Shown here in pieces: positions 8,435 to 17,598 of a stretch of 64,000 bases of DNA. Under the pieces are notes generated by a model. It saw nothing but the letters and a program-made list of their open reading frames with translations. It made no database searches and was not told where the DNA came from. Source of the DNA: Chitinophagaceae bacterium (GTDB taxonomy: Bacteria > Bacteroidota > Bacteroidia > Chitinophagales > Chitinophagaceae). The stretch lies in assembly GCA_004028795.1 (NCBI GenBank), contig SAIW01000006.1, forward strand, positions 248,001-312,000. Reading direction: 5' to 3'. The translations under genes and the position numbers were made by a program. Positions within the stretch are counted from its first letter, which is position 1; every line of letters starts with the position of its first letter.

Positions 8435-11400
8435 ATGCATAAAAAACACATACTCTTTGCCCTTACGGTTTTGTTATTTGTAAGTTCAAAAGCACAAGAT
8501 GCTGCACAAATAGCTACGCTTCAGAATTTAGCAAAACAGCATCGTGCAGTTGAAGAAGCAGAATATGCAAAAGCAGTAAATATTGCCAAACAAAAAGGGT
8601 GGCCAATAACTCAAAAATTAGTAAACGGCAATACAATAGTTTTACAACGTATGGATGCTTTTGGTAACCCTGAATATTTAACTACTTACAATAATACTAT
8701 CGCTGCTGCAACAACAAGAGCTAATCAGTTATGGCCGGGTGGAAGTTCCGGCTTGAATCTCAGTGGTTCTTCATCGGCAGTATCAGGTAAATTAGGTATT
8801 TGGGATGGTGGTTTTATTTTAAGAACACATGTGGAATTTGCAGGGGGTAGAATTGTGCAAAAAGATTCTTCAAGTTCTACCATTTCTATAGATGACCACG
8901 CTACACATACATCAGGTACTATGGTTGCTGCCGGTGTAAATCCAATCGCAAAGGGAATGGCTTTCGGTTTACAGAAATTAATTGCCTACTATGGCTTAAG
9001 TAACGATGTTTCAACTATTTCTACTGAGGCTTCTAATTTATTAATATCTAATCACTCATACGGTCAAATTGCAGGCTGGTATTACACAGGTGGCTCTCCC
9101 GCATACAGTTGGTATGGCGATACAACACTTTCTTATGAATCTTATATATTCGGATATTATGGTTCAAGAGCCCAACTGTATGATTCAATTTTATACAATG
9201 CTCCTAATTACATGATGGTTATGTCGGCAGGTAACGCTAACGGTAACAGTAACGGTAACCAAGGTCCGAGTGTGGGTTCAAGTTATTCTTATAACGGTTC
9301 TACTACAAAAACAAGAACAGCAGGCTTTTCATCCAATCCAACCTATGGTTCTGTTGCGGGTGGTCAGGTAGGAAAGAACATGATTACTGTAGGTGCTGTA
9401 TCAGGATTATCTACAGGATATAATTCTCCATCAGATGTGCAAATTGGAGATTTTAGTTGTTGGGGACCCACAGACGATGGAAGAATAAAGCCGGATATAG
9501 TTGCAGATGGTGTAAGTGTTACTTCAACGATCTCGACATCAACAACAGCTTATGGTTCATTAAGCGGAACATCAATGGCATCGCCAAATGCTGCAGGTTC
9601 TTTGTTGTTAGTACAGGAATATTATAATCAAAAACATCCCGGTATTTTTATGAAAGGTGCTACTTTAAAAGCATTAGCTATTCATACAGCTGATGAGGCT
9701 GGTCCTTCAAACGGGCCGGATTATCAATATGGTTATGGCTTGTTAAACGTACTAAAAGCAACTTCAGTTATTACTTCATCTTATAATCAAAAAACTGATA
9801 GTATTATTGAAAAAACATTAACCAGTGGCACTCCTTATACAATATCTGTAGTAGCTTCAGGTAATGGCCCTTTAAAAGCAACAATAGTTTGGATTGACCC
9901 TAAAGGGACCGTAGATAATACAAATGTTCTTAATAACCCTACTCCTAAATTAGTACATGACCTCGATTTAAGAGTTAGTACCGGAAGTTCAACTTATTAT
10001 CCCTGGATATTAAATCCAAGTAATCCTTCTGCCGCCGCCACTAAAGGTGATGATGCTGTTAATCCGGTAGAGCAGATTGTAGTTGATAGTGTTGTACCCG
10101 GAAAGACTTATACAATAACAGTTTCTAACAAAGGCACACTACAGAGAGGTACTCAACCATTTTCTTTAATAATCAGTGGTATTGGCGGAACTGCCTATGC
10201 AGTATCAAGTGCAACAAGCAGTGGCGGTACAAGAATTGACAGTATTGGTTTTGCCGGTATTGCCAATAAAACAGCTACAGGTTGTACTACTTATAGAGAT
10301 TATACAAATATAGCCGGCTCCATTGAACCTAATCAAACAGTTCCGTTAACAGTTAAATTAAGCAGTTGCGATGCCAGTACTGCAAGTAAAATTGTAAAAG
10401 TTTATATTGACTATAACAATAACGGATCATTTGCCGATGCCGGCGAATTAGTTGCAACAAGCAGCACGTTAGGTGGTGGTGCACAAACATTTACCGCTTC
10501 AATTACTACAGCATCTGGTTTAACTATCGGTAATACTTTATTGATGAGGGTTGTAGCTGTAGAAACAACAGATGCATCTACAATTAATCCTACAGGAACT
10601 TATGCTAATGGTGAAACTGAAGACTACAGATTACTTGTTGCAAAACCATCAACAGATTTAACTGTTAGTGCCATTATTGCACCAACAGATGGCAGTAAGG
10701 TAAACAGTAACCAATATCTTGCAGTTAGTATCAGAAACGTTGGTTCAGTAGATAAAACAGGTATTCCGATAACAGCCACTATTAAAAACGGAACAACTAC
10801 CGTAGCTACATTAACCGGTAATTTTCCCGGAACAGTAAGTGCAGGCGGTTCTGTTAATTATACTTTTCAAACGCCTTTTAATTTAGCTGCTGGAACTACT
10901 TATTCTATAACCGTTACGCAATCAGTTGCAGGAGATCAGAACAGTGCTAATAATACTTTAGTTCAAACAATTTCTTCTGCACCTAATCCTGTTGCACCAA
11001 GTGGTAGTGCAGAGGTTTGTACTTCACCTACCGTTATTTATAAAGTAAACAATCCATCTTCAACTAAAACATATTTCTGGTATGATACACCAACAGCAAC
11101 AAACCCAATTGCATCAGGGTCTTCAGGTTCATTAAATACCAGTGCTAACCCTATTTATCTTGCAACAGGTGCAAGAGTAACTGTGGGGCCTTCGGATAAA
11201 TCTGTATATGGTGCAGGTGGTTATAACTCATTTACAGGGTTTTACGTTTATGTTACAGCAGGTACTCCGGTTGTAATAGAAACTGCTAAGATATATGCAA
11301 ATACTGCCGGCAAATTAGGCATTGGTGTTCATGCTGCTACTCCATCAGGTACCAGTTATTCTTACTATATTACACCTGTAGATACCGTTACATTAGATGT

Positions 11401-12181
11401 TTATCCTAATCTTGATGCTAGTAGTAATGATACCGGAGCTTATCACTATTTAAATCTTCATTTTGACAATAGTTTAACCACAGGTTACTTACTCTATTTT
11501 AATTGTTTGAATGGTGCCACCATTTTCAGAAATAATGTTGCAACAGTAACTTACCCGTTAGGTTCATCTAATATATTTCAGGTAAACACTAACCTTGCAA
11601 ACCCTGCAAGCAGTTTCTATTACTTCCTGTATAATATGAAAGTAGCTACTTATGATTCTTTGAGTGATAGAATAAGTGTATCTGTTGGCACGGCTGCTAC
11701 ACCTGTTGTAACACAATCCGGCAATGTGCTCACCAGTTCAATTACCACAGGAAGTTTACAATGGTACACTTCTACGGGTAGTGCTATAAGCGGTGCTGCC
11801 AATCCAACCTACACACCAACTGCTTCAGGAAGTTATTATGTTGTTGTAACAGATAATTTCGGATGTTCTAAAGCGTCAAATACCGTTACGGTAACTATTA
11901 CAGCTGTTGTTAACGCCAATAACAGCGAAATAGGTTTAACTGTTTCACCTAACCCTGCATCATCGCAAATAAATGTTAGCTTTACTACCAATACTAAAGC
12001 AGATGTAAATGTTCAATTGATTAATCCAATGGGTGTTAGTTCAATAAACAATACATACAGCGGCTTTGTAGGTAAGTTTAATGAACAATATAGTGTTAGC
12101 AATTTAGCTGCCGGTATATATGTATTAAAAGTGCAACAAGGCAATAAAGTGTACAGGCAAAAAGTTTTAATAGCACGATAA
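8435..12181 (+). CDS. Secreted S8 (subtilisin-like) peptidase with T9SS type A sorting domain
   Basis: A 1248-aa exported serine protease. A signal peptide (about 1-20, ending SSKAQ) is followed by the S8 domain with catalytic Asp in GIWDGG (about 124), His in DDHATHTSG (about 155) and Ser in GTSMASPNAAG (about 377). Next come a beta-rich module with HDLDLRVSTGSSTYYPW (about 500-590), a GEVED-like domain (YIDYNNNGSFADAGE to NGETEDYRLLV), a CARDB-like segment (DLTVSAIIAPTDG), an Ig-like stretch and a C-terminal type A sorting domain (VSPNPASSQINVSF to KVLIAR). Secretion through the T9SS is inferred; the T9SS component sprA lies at the end of this window. Confidence 0.92.
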   Translation: MHKKHILFALTVLLFVSSKAQDAAQIATLQNLAKQHRAVEEAEYAKAVNIAKQKGWPITQKLVNGNTIVLQRMDAFGNPEYLTTYNNTIAAATTRANQLWPGGSSGLNLSGSSSAVSGKLGIWDGGFILRTHVEFAGGRIVQKDSSSSTISIDDHATHTSGTMVAAGVNPIAKGMAFGLQKLIAYYGLSNDVSTISTEASNLLISNHSYGQIAGWYYTGGSPAYSWYGDTTLSYESYIFGYYGSRAQLYDSILYNAPNYMMVMSAGNANGNSNGNQGPSVGSSYSYNGSTTKTRTAGFSSNPTYGSVAGGQVGKNMITVGAVSGLSTGYNSPSDVQIGDFSCWGPTDDGRIKPDIVADGVSVTSTISTSTTAYGSLSGTSMASPNAAGSLLLVQEYYNQKHPGIFMKGATLKALAIHTADEAGPSNGPDYQYGYGLLNVLKATSVITSSYNQKTDSIIEKTLTSGTPYTISVVASGNGPLKATIVWIDPKGTVDNTNVLNNPTPKLVHDLDLRVSTGSSTYYPWILNPSNPSAAATKGDDAVNPVEQIVVDSVVPGKTYTITVSNKGTLQRGTQPFSLIISGIGGTAYAVSSATSSGGTRIDSIGFAGIANKTATGCTTYRDYTNIAGSIEPNQTVPLTVKLSSCDASTASKIVKVYIDYNNNGSFADAGELVATSSTLGGGAQTFTASITTASGLTIGNTLLMRVVAVETTDASTINPTGTYANGETEDYRLLVAKPSTDLTVSAIIAPTDGSKVNSNQYLAVSIRNVGSVDKTGIPITATIKNGTTTVATLTGNFPGTVSAGGSVNYTFQTPFNLAAGTTYSITVTQSVAGDQNSANNTLVQTISSAPNPVAPSGSAEVCTSPTVIYKVNNPSSTKTYFWYDTPTATNPIASGSSGSLNTSANPIYLATGARVTVGPSDKSVYGAGGYNSFTGFYVYVTAGTPVVIETAKIYANTAGKLGIGVHAATPSGTSYSYYITPVDTVTLDVYPNLDASSNDTGAYHYLNLHFDNSLTTGYLLYFNCLNGATIFRNNVATVTYPLGSSNIFQVNTNLANPASSFYYFLYNMKVATYDSLSDRISVSVGTAATPVVTQSGNVLTSSITTGSLQWYTSTGSAISGAANPTYTPTASGSYYVVVTDNFGCSKASNTVTVTITAVVNANNSEIGLTVSPNPASSQINVSFTTNTKADVNVQLINPMGVSSINNTYSGFVGKFNEQYSVSNLAAGIYVLKVQQGNKVYRQKVLIAR

Positions 12182-12206
12182 ATTGTTAATTGACCTTCAA
12201 TAAATT

Positions 12207-12240
12207 AAAAGCACAGAGAATAATCTGTGCTTTTTTTATT
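12207..12240 (+). terminator. Terminator of the subtilase gene
   Basis: AAAAGCACAGA (12207-12217) pairs with TCTGTGCTTTT (12224-12234) and continues into TTTATT. Confidence 0.85.
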
Positions 12241-12280
12241 CGTATTTTGAAGTAAAGTATCTTAGCTACAAAACATCGCT

Positions 12281-13006
12281 ATGCTAGAATGGACTACCGG
12301 AAAAATAATTGATATACAAGACGAAACTGCCTCTACTAAAAAATTTTTTATAGAAATTCAGAATACAAACGATTTTGTTTTTACTCCCGGCCAATTTGTA
12401 ACACTAGACTTGCCAATTCACGAACAAAAAAATAAACGTTGGAGAAGTTACTCCATTGCATCTGCTCCTAACGGAACTAATGTTATTGAATTAATTATTG
12501 TTTTGTTGGAAGGCGGTGCAGGAACCACCTATTTATTTAACCATGTTTCTGTTGGAACGGAACTAACATTACGGGGACCACAAGGCAAGTTTACATTACC
12601 TGCTGTTATTGATAAAGATTTGTTTTTAATATGTACAGGAACAGGTATTGCTCCTTTCCGTTCAATGGTTAAACATTTACATAAATTCAGTATTGAACAT
12701 AAAAATGTTCATTTAATTTTCGGTTGTAGAAAGTTTACTGATGCTTTATACTTTGAGGAATTAACTCAATTACAGAAAGAACATAAGAACTTTTTCTATC
12801 ACCCTGCTTTTTCAAGAGAGGAGGTAGTTAATGAAGGTCAATATAAAGGTTATGTTCACCAAGTTTATGAACAATTATTAGCTGAACAAAAAATTCCTTC
12901 CCGCTTTTATTTATGCGGATGGAAAAATATGATTGATGAAGCTAAACAACGTATTGTTGCTTTAGGCTATGATAAAAAAGATATTCATTTGGAGTTGTAT
13001 GGATAG
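12281..13006 (+). CDS. Ferredoxin/flavodoxin-NADP+ reductase-like flavoprotein
   Basis: A 241-aa protein of the ferredoxin-NADP reductase superfamily. The FAD-binding barrel contains PGQFVTLDL and the flavin motif RSYSIAS (about 53-59), then LEGGAGTTYLFNH. The NAD(P)-binding half begins LFLICTGTGIAPFRSMVKHL (about 111-130) and ends FYLCGWKNMIDEAK. There is no 2Fe-2S domain, so it is the reductase module alone. The electron partner is unknown; oxidation of NADPH with ferredoxin, flavodoxin or a dioxygenase component are all possible. It converges on nth with a 3-bp gap. Confidence 0.82.
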   Translation: MLEWTTGKIIDIQDETASTKKFFIEIQNTNDFVFTPGQFVTLDLPIHEQKNKRWRSYSIASAPNGTNVIELIIVLLEGGAGTTYLFNHVSVGTELTLRGPQGKFTLPAVIDKDLFLICTGTGIAPFRSMVKHLHKFSIEHKNVHLIFGCRKFTDALYFEELTQLQKEHKNFFYHPAFSREEVVNEGQYKGYVHQVYEQLLAEQKIPSRFYLCGWKNMIDEAKQRIVALGYDKKDIHLELYG

Positions 13007-13009
13007 TTG

Positions 13010-13657
13010 TTATTTAACTTTATTTTCTTTCAAATAATATTTACAAACTTCTTTTAATCCACAAATAGTGCATTTGGGATTTCTTGCTATGCAAACATAT
13101 CTGCCATGTAATATCAACCAATGATGTGCTTTATGAATTAGCTGTTCAGGAATATTTTTTATTAATTGTAATTCAGTTGCCAAAGGGGTTTTGGCATTTA
13201 CAGTTAAACCAATTCTGGCACTAACTCTGAAAACATGTGTATCAACAGCCATATTGGGTTGATTATCTATAACACTTGTTATTACATTAGCTGTTTTTCT
13301 TCCAACGCCTGGTAATTGTATTAATTCATCAACAGTCATAGGTACTTCTCCATTAAACTTTTCCAACAACATATTAGCCATGCCTATTAAATGTTTGGTT
13401 TTATTGTTGGGGTAAGAAATGCTTTTTATTAATGGAAATAAATCATCAAATGTTGCTTTGGCTAATTTTTGCGGTGTGGGATATCTTCTGAAAATAGCTG
13501 GTGTAGTTTGGTTTACACGAACATCTGTACATTGAGCTGATAAGATAACCGCTACTAATAATTCATAAGGGTTATCGTATAACAATTCTGTTTCAGCATT
13601 AGGGGCATGTTGCTGAAAATAATTAATTACAAATTCGTAACGTTCTTTTTTTGTCAT
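13010..13657 (-). CDS. nth: Endonuclease III
   Basis: A 215-aa DNA glycosylase/AP lyase for oxidised pyrimidines in base-excision repair. The helix-hairpin-helix reads LPGVGRKTANV with the catalytic lysine, the catalytic aspartate is in VDTHVFRV, and a 4Fe-4S cluster motif C-x6-C-x2-C-x5-C (CIARNPKC, CGLKEVC) is complete at the C-terminus. Length matches the family. The gene is convergent with the flavin reductase. Confidence 0.96.
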   Translation of the reverse strand: MTKKERYEFVINYFQQHAPNAETELLYDNPYELLVAVILSAQCTDVRVNQTTPAIFRRYPTPQKLAKATFDDLFPLIKSISYPNNKTKHLIGMANMLLEKFNGEVPMTVDELIQLPGVGRKTANVITSVIDNQPNMAVDTHVFRVSARIGLTVNAKTPLATELQLIKNIPEQLIHKAHHWLILHGRYVCIARNPKCTICGLKEVCKYYLKENKVK

Positions 13658-13680
13658 TGATGCTTAATAATAAAAAGTAT

Positions 13681-13700
13681 AAGTGTGCGACGCAAGGAAC
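13681..13700 (+). repeat. Dispersed intergenic repeat, GTGCGACGC family, copy 1 (partial)
   Basis: AAGTGTGCGACGCAAGGAAC lies between nth and the M28 gene. It shares the core AGTGTGCGACGC with copies at 16481, 27892, 29553 and 55461 but lacks the CAGAAGCTTAAT tail. Confidence 0.6.
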
Positions 13701-13734
13701 GATGCAATGAAAAACTTTAGTTGGTTACATAATT

Positions 13735-15090
13735 CTATCTACCCACTACTGTAGGTACCACTGCTAAACTTTCATTACCTGTTTCGCCAACACTTTGTAC
13801 TGCAAAAAAATAGTTGTCTTTACTGTATGGCAATTTTATTTCTAAATCTGTTGTAAAAAATTTCTTTTGCCAGAAAGCATTAGTAGTTTCTCTCATTAAA
13901 ATATAATAACCTTTTACTTTACCGGTTTTAGGTGCCTTCCAATTAAGTTGAGTATAGTTGGTTAATTTTCTTGTTTCAATTTTTACTTCTTCGGGCATAG
14001 CAGGTGCTTTAGCAAGGTTTGCTAAATTACTAAGGTTAACGCATGTATTTTTTCTTAAATATTCAAAGTCCATAAACTCAGGTAAATCTCCATACTGAAT
14101 ATTATTTTCTTTTCTTACATCCTGATGTTGATGATAATAGTTTTCGTTCATTTCTGTTATACGAACAGCAGCAAACCCATTTTCAACATAAGGAGTATGA
14201 TCGCCACCGCGTAAAAACCTATCGTTTCTATACACCATTACTACTTCAATATTTTCTACATAACGTTCTCCTGTTTCTTTTACATAACGGGCCAACTGCC
14301 TTGCTTTACCATCGTTCTCCCAACCATATTGGCGAATTTGTTTGGCGTTTTTTTCTGTTTCATACGCAGGTAAACCCTCGCTGAAAACACGAATACGTGT
14401 GTTATCAATAATATTGGTTTCGCTGGTATTGTTGCTGCCCATAATGTCATTATTTAATACAGCTTCAATATTCCAGTTTTCTTTTTTTGCTTTATTGGCC
14501 ATGTAATAAGCACCTAATAAACCTTGTTCTTCTCCGCTAACAGTTACAAAAATTATTGTTGCAGGGAAATTATGCTTACTCATAATTCTTGCACATTCAA
14601 TTACAGCAGCACTTCCGCTGCCATCATCATTGGCACCGGGTGCATCTAATGTACTATCCATAACATTCGTACGCATATTGTCTAAGTGGCCGCTTATTAA
14701 AAATATTCTGTTATCATTAGGGTCTGTTCCTTTTAAAGTAGCAACCACATTTCCTAAAATAATATCTCTGTCAACTCTTCTTTTATCTGCTTTATAAGTT
14801 ACTGTATCTATAAAAGCGGTAAGCCTTCCATTACTTTGTTTAGCAAACTCATTAAACTTGCTTAACACCCAATTTCTGGCTACACCAATTCCGCGTTTAT
14901 TATTTCCTTGTGTGCTTAATGTATTTCTGGTTCCGAACGAAACCATAGTTTTAATGTAAGCTTGTAATGAATCTGCATTTACTTCTTTTACCATTTCATC
15001 GATCTCTTTATCGCGATTAATAATTACCTGCGAAAAAGATGAAGTAACAATGAATAATGTTGCTGCAACAGCAAAAAATATTTTTCTCAT
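13735..15090 (-). CDS. Secreted M28 family zinc aminopeptidase
   Basis: A 451-aa exported peptidase. A signal peptide (about 1-20, ends SSFSQ) is followed by the M28 domain with zinc ligands in SGHLDNM, GANDDGSGSA and NNDIMGS, the catalytic glutamate in VSGEEQGLLGAYY, and a last ligand in RGGDHTPY. The C-terminal 80 residues (LNWKAPKTGKVKGYYILMRE to VQSVGETGNES) resemble a fibronectin type III module. It probably releases N-terminal amino acids outside the cytoplasm. No sorting domain is seen, so it may stay periplasmic. Confidence 0.88.
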   Translation of the reverse strand: MRKIFFAVAATLFIVTSSFSQVIINRDKEIDEMVKEVNADSLQAYIKTMVSFGTRNTLSTQGNNKRGIGVARNWVLSKFNEFAKQSNGRLTAFIDTVTYKADKRRVDRDIILGNVVATLKGTDPNDNRIFLISGHLDNMRTNVMDSTLDAPGANDDGSGSAAVIECARIMSKHNFPATIIFVTVSGEEQGLLGAYYMANKAKKENWNIEAVLNNDIMGSNNTSETNIIDNTRIRVFSEGLPAYETEKNAKQIRQYGWENDGKARQLARYVKETGERYVENIEVVMVYRNDRFLRGGDHTPYVENGFAAVRITEMNENYYHQHQDVRKENNIQYGDLPEFMDFEYLRKNTCVNLSNLANLAKAPAMPEEVKIETRKLTNYTQLNWKAPKTGKVKGYYILMRETTNAFWQKKFFTTDLEIKLPYSKDNYFFAVQSVGETGNESLAVVPTVVGR

Positions 15091-15214
15091 AATGTGTAGT
15101 TGAAGTTTTAAAGATAACAGCTAAAACAATTATCTGTTCTCATTCACAGCGATGATTCCTATTTTTTTATTTTTTTTGTAAATGATGATTATCTTGTAAC
15201 ATTAAACGCAAAGC

Positions 15215-15643
15215 ATGGCACTGAGAATTATAGATCACGGAACGGAAGAATACCAACAAATGATTGATTTAAGGATGCAAATTTTACGCACTCCTTTAGG
15301 GCTTTCTTTTAATAATGATGAATTGGAAAGAGAGAAGGATGATATTTTATTAGGCTGCTTTGATGAAGATGTTTTAGAAGGTTGCTGCCTGCTTACCAAA
15401 ACAGCACCTGATACAGTAAGATTACGCCAAATGGCTGTTACCAGTGGCTTACAGGGCAAGGGCATCGGCAGGGTACTAATGACTTTTGCCGAAAATGTAG
15501 CCCGTGATGCGGGCTTTAAAAAAATGACTATGCATGCCCGCAAATCTGCTGTTGGCTTTTATGAAAAGTTAGGTTATAGTATTGCAGGAGATGAATTTGA
15601 AGAGGTAACAATACCACACTACCTTATGGAAAAAACTTTGTAA
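15215..15643 (+). CDS. GNAT family N-acetyltransferase
   Basis: A 142-aa single-domain acetyltransferase. The acetyl-CoA pyrophosphate loop reads QMAVTSGLQGKGIGRVLMTFAE (about 73-94, pattern Q-x-x-G-x-G/A), followed by MTMHARKSAVGFYEKLGYSIAGDEFEEV, the usual C-terminal strand-helix-strand. The substrate is not readable from sequence. Its stop codon abuts the stop of the convergent crotonase gene with no spacer. Confidence 0.85.
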   Translation: MALRIIDHGTEEYQQMIDLRMQILRTPLGLSFNNDELEREKDDILLGCFDEDVLEGCCLLTKTAPDTVRLRQMAVTSGLQGKGIGRVLMTFAENVARDAGFKKMTMHARKSAVGFYEKLGYSIAGDEFEEVTIPHYLMEKTL

Positions 15644-16420
15644 TTATTTACCTGAAAAATTGGCTTTTCTTTTTTCTAAAAATGCTGTTGTACCTTCTTT
15701 CATATCGGCAGTGCCGAAGCATTTACCAAATTCATTTATTTCAACGTTATAACCGTTTTGTGTTTCGTTGAAAACGGCATTGGCACTTGTTATACAGGCT
15801 GCTACTGCTAAAGGTGCTTTGGTGTTAATAATTGTAAGAATAGATTTTGCTTTATTAATTAATTCTTCTTGAGTAACAACATAGTTTACTAACCCATAAT
15901 TGAATGCTGTTGCTGCATCAATCATAGCGGCACTTATTAATAATTCCATTGCTCTGCCTTTTCCTATTAATTGTACCAAACGTTGTGTGCCACCATAACC
16001 CGGTATTAAACCTAAGTTAACTTCAGGCTGGCCAAACTTTGCATTATCACTTGCTACTCTAAAATGACAACTCATTACCAACTCGCAACCACCACCTAAA
16101 GCAAAGCCATTTACGCAGGCAACAACGGGTTTGGGTGAATTTTCTATTCTGAAGAATGTATCCTGCCCGGCTTTGGCCAATGCTTTACCTTGCTCTATAG
16201 TTAGTCCATTGAATTCTGTAATATCTGCACCTGCCACAAAAGCTTTAGAGCCTGCTCCTGTTATTATTGCTGATTGAATATGTTTGTTTGAGTAAACTTC
16301 ATCTAATACTTTATTTAAATCTGCAAACACCTCTTTATTCAAAGCGTTTAATTTATCGGGTCTGTTAATAGTTATTGTAAGAATACCATTTGTTAATTCA
16401 GTTAATAAAGTATTGTACAT
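15644..16420 (-). CDS. Enoyl-CoA hydratase/isomerase (crotonase) family protein
   Basis: A 258-aa crotonase. The oxyanion-hole segments are AFVAGADITEF (about 61-71) and NGFALGGGCELVMSCHF (about 104-120). One catalytic glutamate is in FGQPEVNLGLIPGYGGTQRL, and the second expected glutamate position falls in this same region. The C-terminus EGTTAFLEKRKANFSGK is typical of short-chain enoyl-CoA hydratases in beta-oxidation or butyryl-CoA chemistry. The gene stands alone, so the pathway is not fixed by context. Confidence 0.85.
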   Translation of the reverse strand: MYNTLLTELTNGILTITINRPDKLNALNKEVFADLNKVLDEVYSNKHIQSAIITGAGSKAFVAGADITEFNGLTIEQGKALAKAGQDTFFRIENSPKPVVACVNGFALGGGCELVMSCHFRVASDNAKFGQPEVNLGLIPGYGGTQRLVQLIGKGRAMELLISAAMIDAATAFNYGLVNYVVTQEELINKAKSILTIINTKAPLAVAACITSANAVFNETQNGYNVEINEFGKCFGTADMKEGTTAFLEKRKANFSGK

Positions 16421-16480
16421 AGCTGCAATATTTTCAGGTAAAGATAATGTGATATGGTTTTGCTGCGTTGTTTGTTGCAG

Positions 16481-16528
16481 TACAAGTGTGCGACGCTTGC
16501 CTACCGGCAGGCAACAGAAGCTTAATAG
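16481..16528 (+). repeat. Dispersed intergenic repeat, GTGCGACGC family, copy 2 with hairpin insert
   Basis: The unit runs GTACAAGTGTGCGACGC (16481-16497), then the palindrome TTGCCTACCGGCAGGCAA (16498-16515), then CAGAAGCTTAATA. Compared with the copy at 27892, the palindrome interrupts the repeat between GACGC and CAGAAG. Confidence 0.75.
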
Positions 16529-16655
16529 TAGTGTTGAAGTTGGTTACCCGAAAAACAAAACGCTTCGGTTTTATTTTTTTACGTTTCATTAAATTTTTAC
16601 CGCACTTCGGTTAAACAATATTTTACAGCTATAAATGTGCTGTTAGGTTTGTGTT

Positions 16656-16835
16656 ATGAAACAGGAAATGATAAAGTTTACCAGGAGTTTGAAGAATGTA
16701 AGGTTTACTGTGTTAAGTAAAATAATCTTATCTGTTTATTTAATTGCGGGATTAACTATTTATCTGGTTATTATGCACAAAAGAGAAATTAATACAGTTC
16801 ATTATAAAAGTGTAAGAACTGTTGTAAATAAATAG
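16656..16835 (+). CDS. Putative 59-aa single-pass membrane protein
   Basis: A 59-codon ORF from ATG 16656 to TAG 16833-16835. The product has a basic amphipathic N-terminus, a hydrophobic helix of about 22 residues (IILSVYLIAGLTIYLVIM) and a basic tail. A terminator hairpin lies 53 bp after the stop, supporting a transcription unit. No homologue is recognised and no clear ribosome-binding site is visible, so translation is uncertain. Confidence 0.35.
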   Translation: MKQEMIKFTRSLKNVRFTVLSKIILSVYLIAGLTIYLVIMHKREINTVHYKSVRTVVNK

Positions 16836-16888
16836 AAGAAGCTTGAGTTTCACAATGGGGTCCAATTTTATAGAACCTATGAAAGTCG

Positions 16889-16925
16889 AACGCCTTGCAC
16901 AAAAATGCGGGGCGTTTTCTTTCTG
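16889..16925 (+). terminator. Rho-independent terminator ahead of the globin cluster
   Basis: AACGCC pairs with GGCGTT around an inner GCA/TGC stem, followed by TTTTCTTTCT. It separates the 59-aa ORF from the small protein at 16940. Confidence 0.6.
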
Positions 16926-16939
16926 TATTATGTTTAACA

Positions 16940-17113
16940 ATGAAAAGTAAATTATTGATACTATTGTTTTTTATAAGTGTTGGCTGTTGTATTATGCTGC
17001 TTTACTTATTTGAAGAAACATCTTGTTGTGCAGATAAGTTTCATTGCAGTAAAAGAAACGCTTTGAATGAAGAATTAAGAAACAGTTTACTATTGAATAA
17101 AATAATTGAATAA
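16940..17113 (+). CDS. Small membrane protein or lipoprotein-like peptide (57 aa)
   Basis: The ATG at 16940 gives 57 aa: a hydrophobic N-terminus (LLILLFFISVGCCIMLLYLF) and a polar tail with a cysteine cluster (SCCADKFHC). The segment SVGCC is a poor lipobox, so a membrane anchor is likelier than lipidation. A longer frame starting at TTG 16895 would begin inside the terminator hairpin and is rejected. It ends 21 bp before the globin gene and is probably co-transcribed with it. Function unknown. Confidence 0.5.
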   Translation: MKSKLLILLFFISVGCCIMLLYLFEETSCCADKFHCSKRNALNEELRNSLLLNKIIE

Positions 17114-17134
17114 AAATTTATAGCTGAATTTTTT

Positions 17135-17557
17135 ATGCCCCTTTCAGAACAACATATTCAATTAATAAAAAAAAGCTGGCTGCATTTTAATAAAATAAAG
17201 CCTACAGTTACTGCCGATTTATTTTATACCAAACTTATTATTGATAAACCTTCTTTAAAAAAAACATTTGATTACCCGCTTGAGCAGAATGCAACTATGC
17301 TTTTTAATTTTCTGGATGAAATAATCGATTACATTAATCATTTAGAAAATCATGAGGGAAATATTCATAAACTTGCTGTTAATTACCAGCAATATGGTAT
17401 AAGCCCTAAACATTATGCTTCTGTAATACAATCGTTATTATTTACTTTACGGCATGCCCTGCAGAACGAGTGGGACGAAAACACTGAAGAAGCATGGAAA
17501 ATTGCAGCAGAACAAGTATCGGCTATAATGAAGAGGGGTTTGCTTAATAAAAATTAA
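17135..17557 (+). CDS. Globin-family protein lacking the proximal histidine
   Basis: A 140-aa single-domain globin. It aligns by eye with Vitreoscilla-type bacterial haemoglobins: KLAVNYQQYGISPKHYASV (79-97) against the family pattern K-x-A-x-K-H-x-x-x-G-V-x-x-x-H-Y. Tyr31 (B10), Phe45 (CD1), Gln51 (E7) and Tyr94 (G5) appear kept. At the proximal F8 position, where haem-ligating histidine is almost invariant, Tyr84 is found. It may use tyrosine as ligand or may not bind haem. It lies 41 bp upstream of a sensor kinase/LytTR regulator pair, suggesting a signalling link; this is inference. Confidence 0.75.
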   Translation: MPLSEQHIQLIKKSWLHFNKIKPTVTADLFYTKLIIDKPSLKKTFDYPLEQNATMLFNFLDEIIDYINHLENHEGNIHKLAVNYQQYGISPKHYASVIQSLLFTLRHALQNEWDENTEEAWKIAAEQVSAIMKRGLLNKN

Positions 17558-17598
17558 TTTGAAACAATAAATAATACTCAGGCTTTTGTTCGGTTACT

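Noticed and set aside
16895-16939. N-terminal extension of the 57-aa protein from a TTG codon
   Set aside because: The start would fall inside the terminator hairpin at 16889-16916; the ATG at 16940 begins exactly at the hydrophobic segment.
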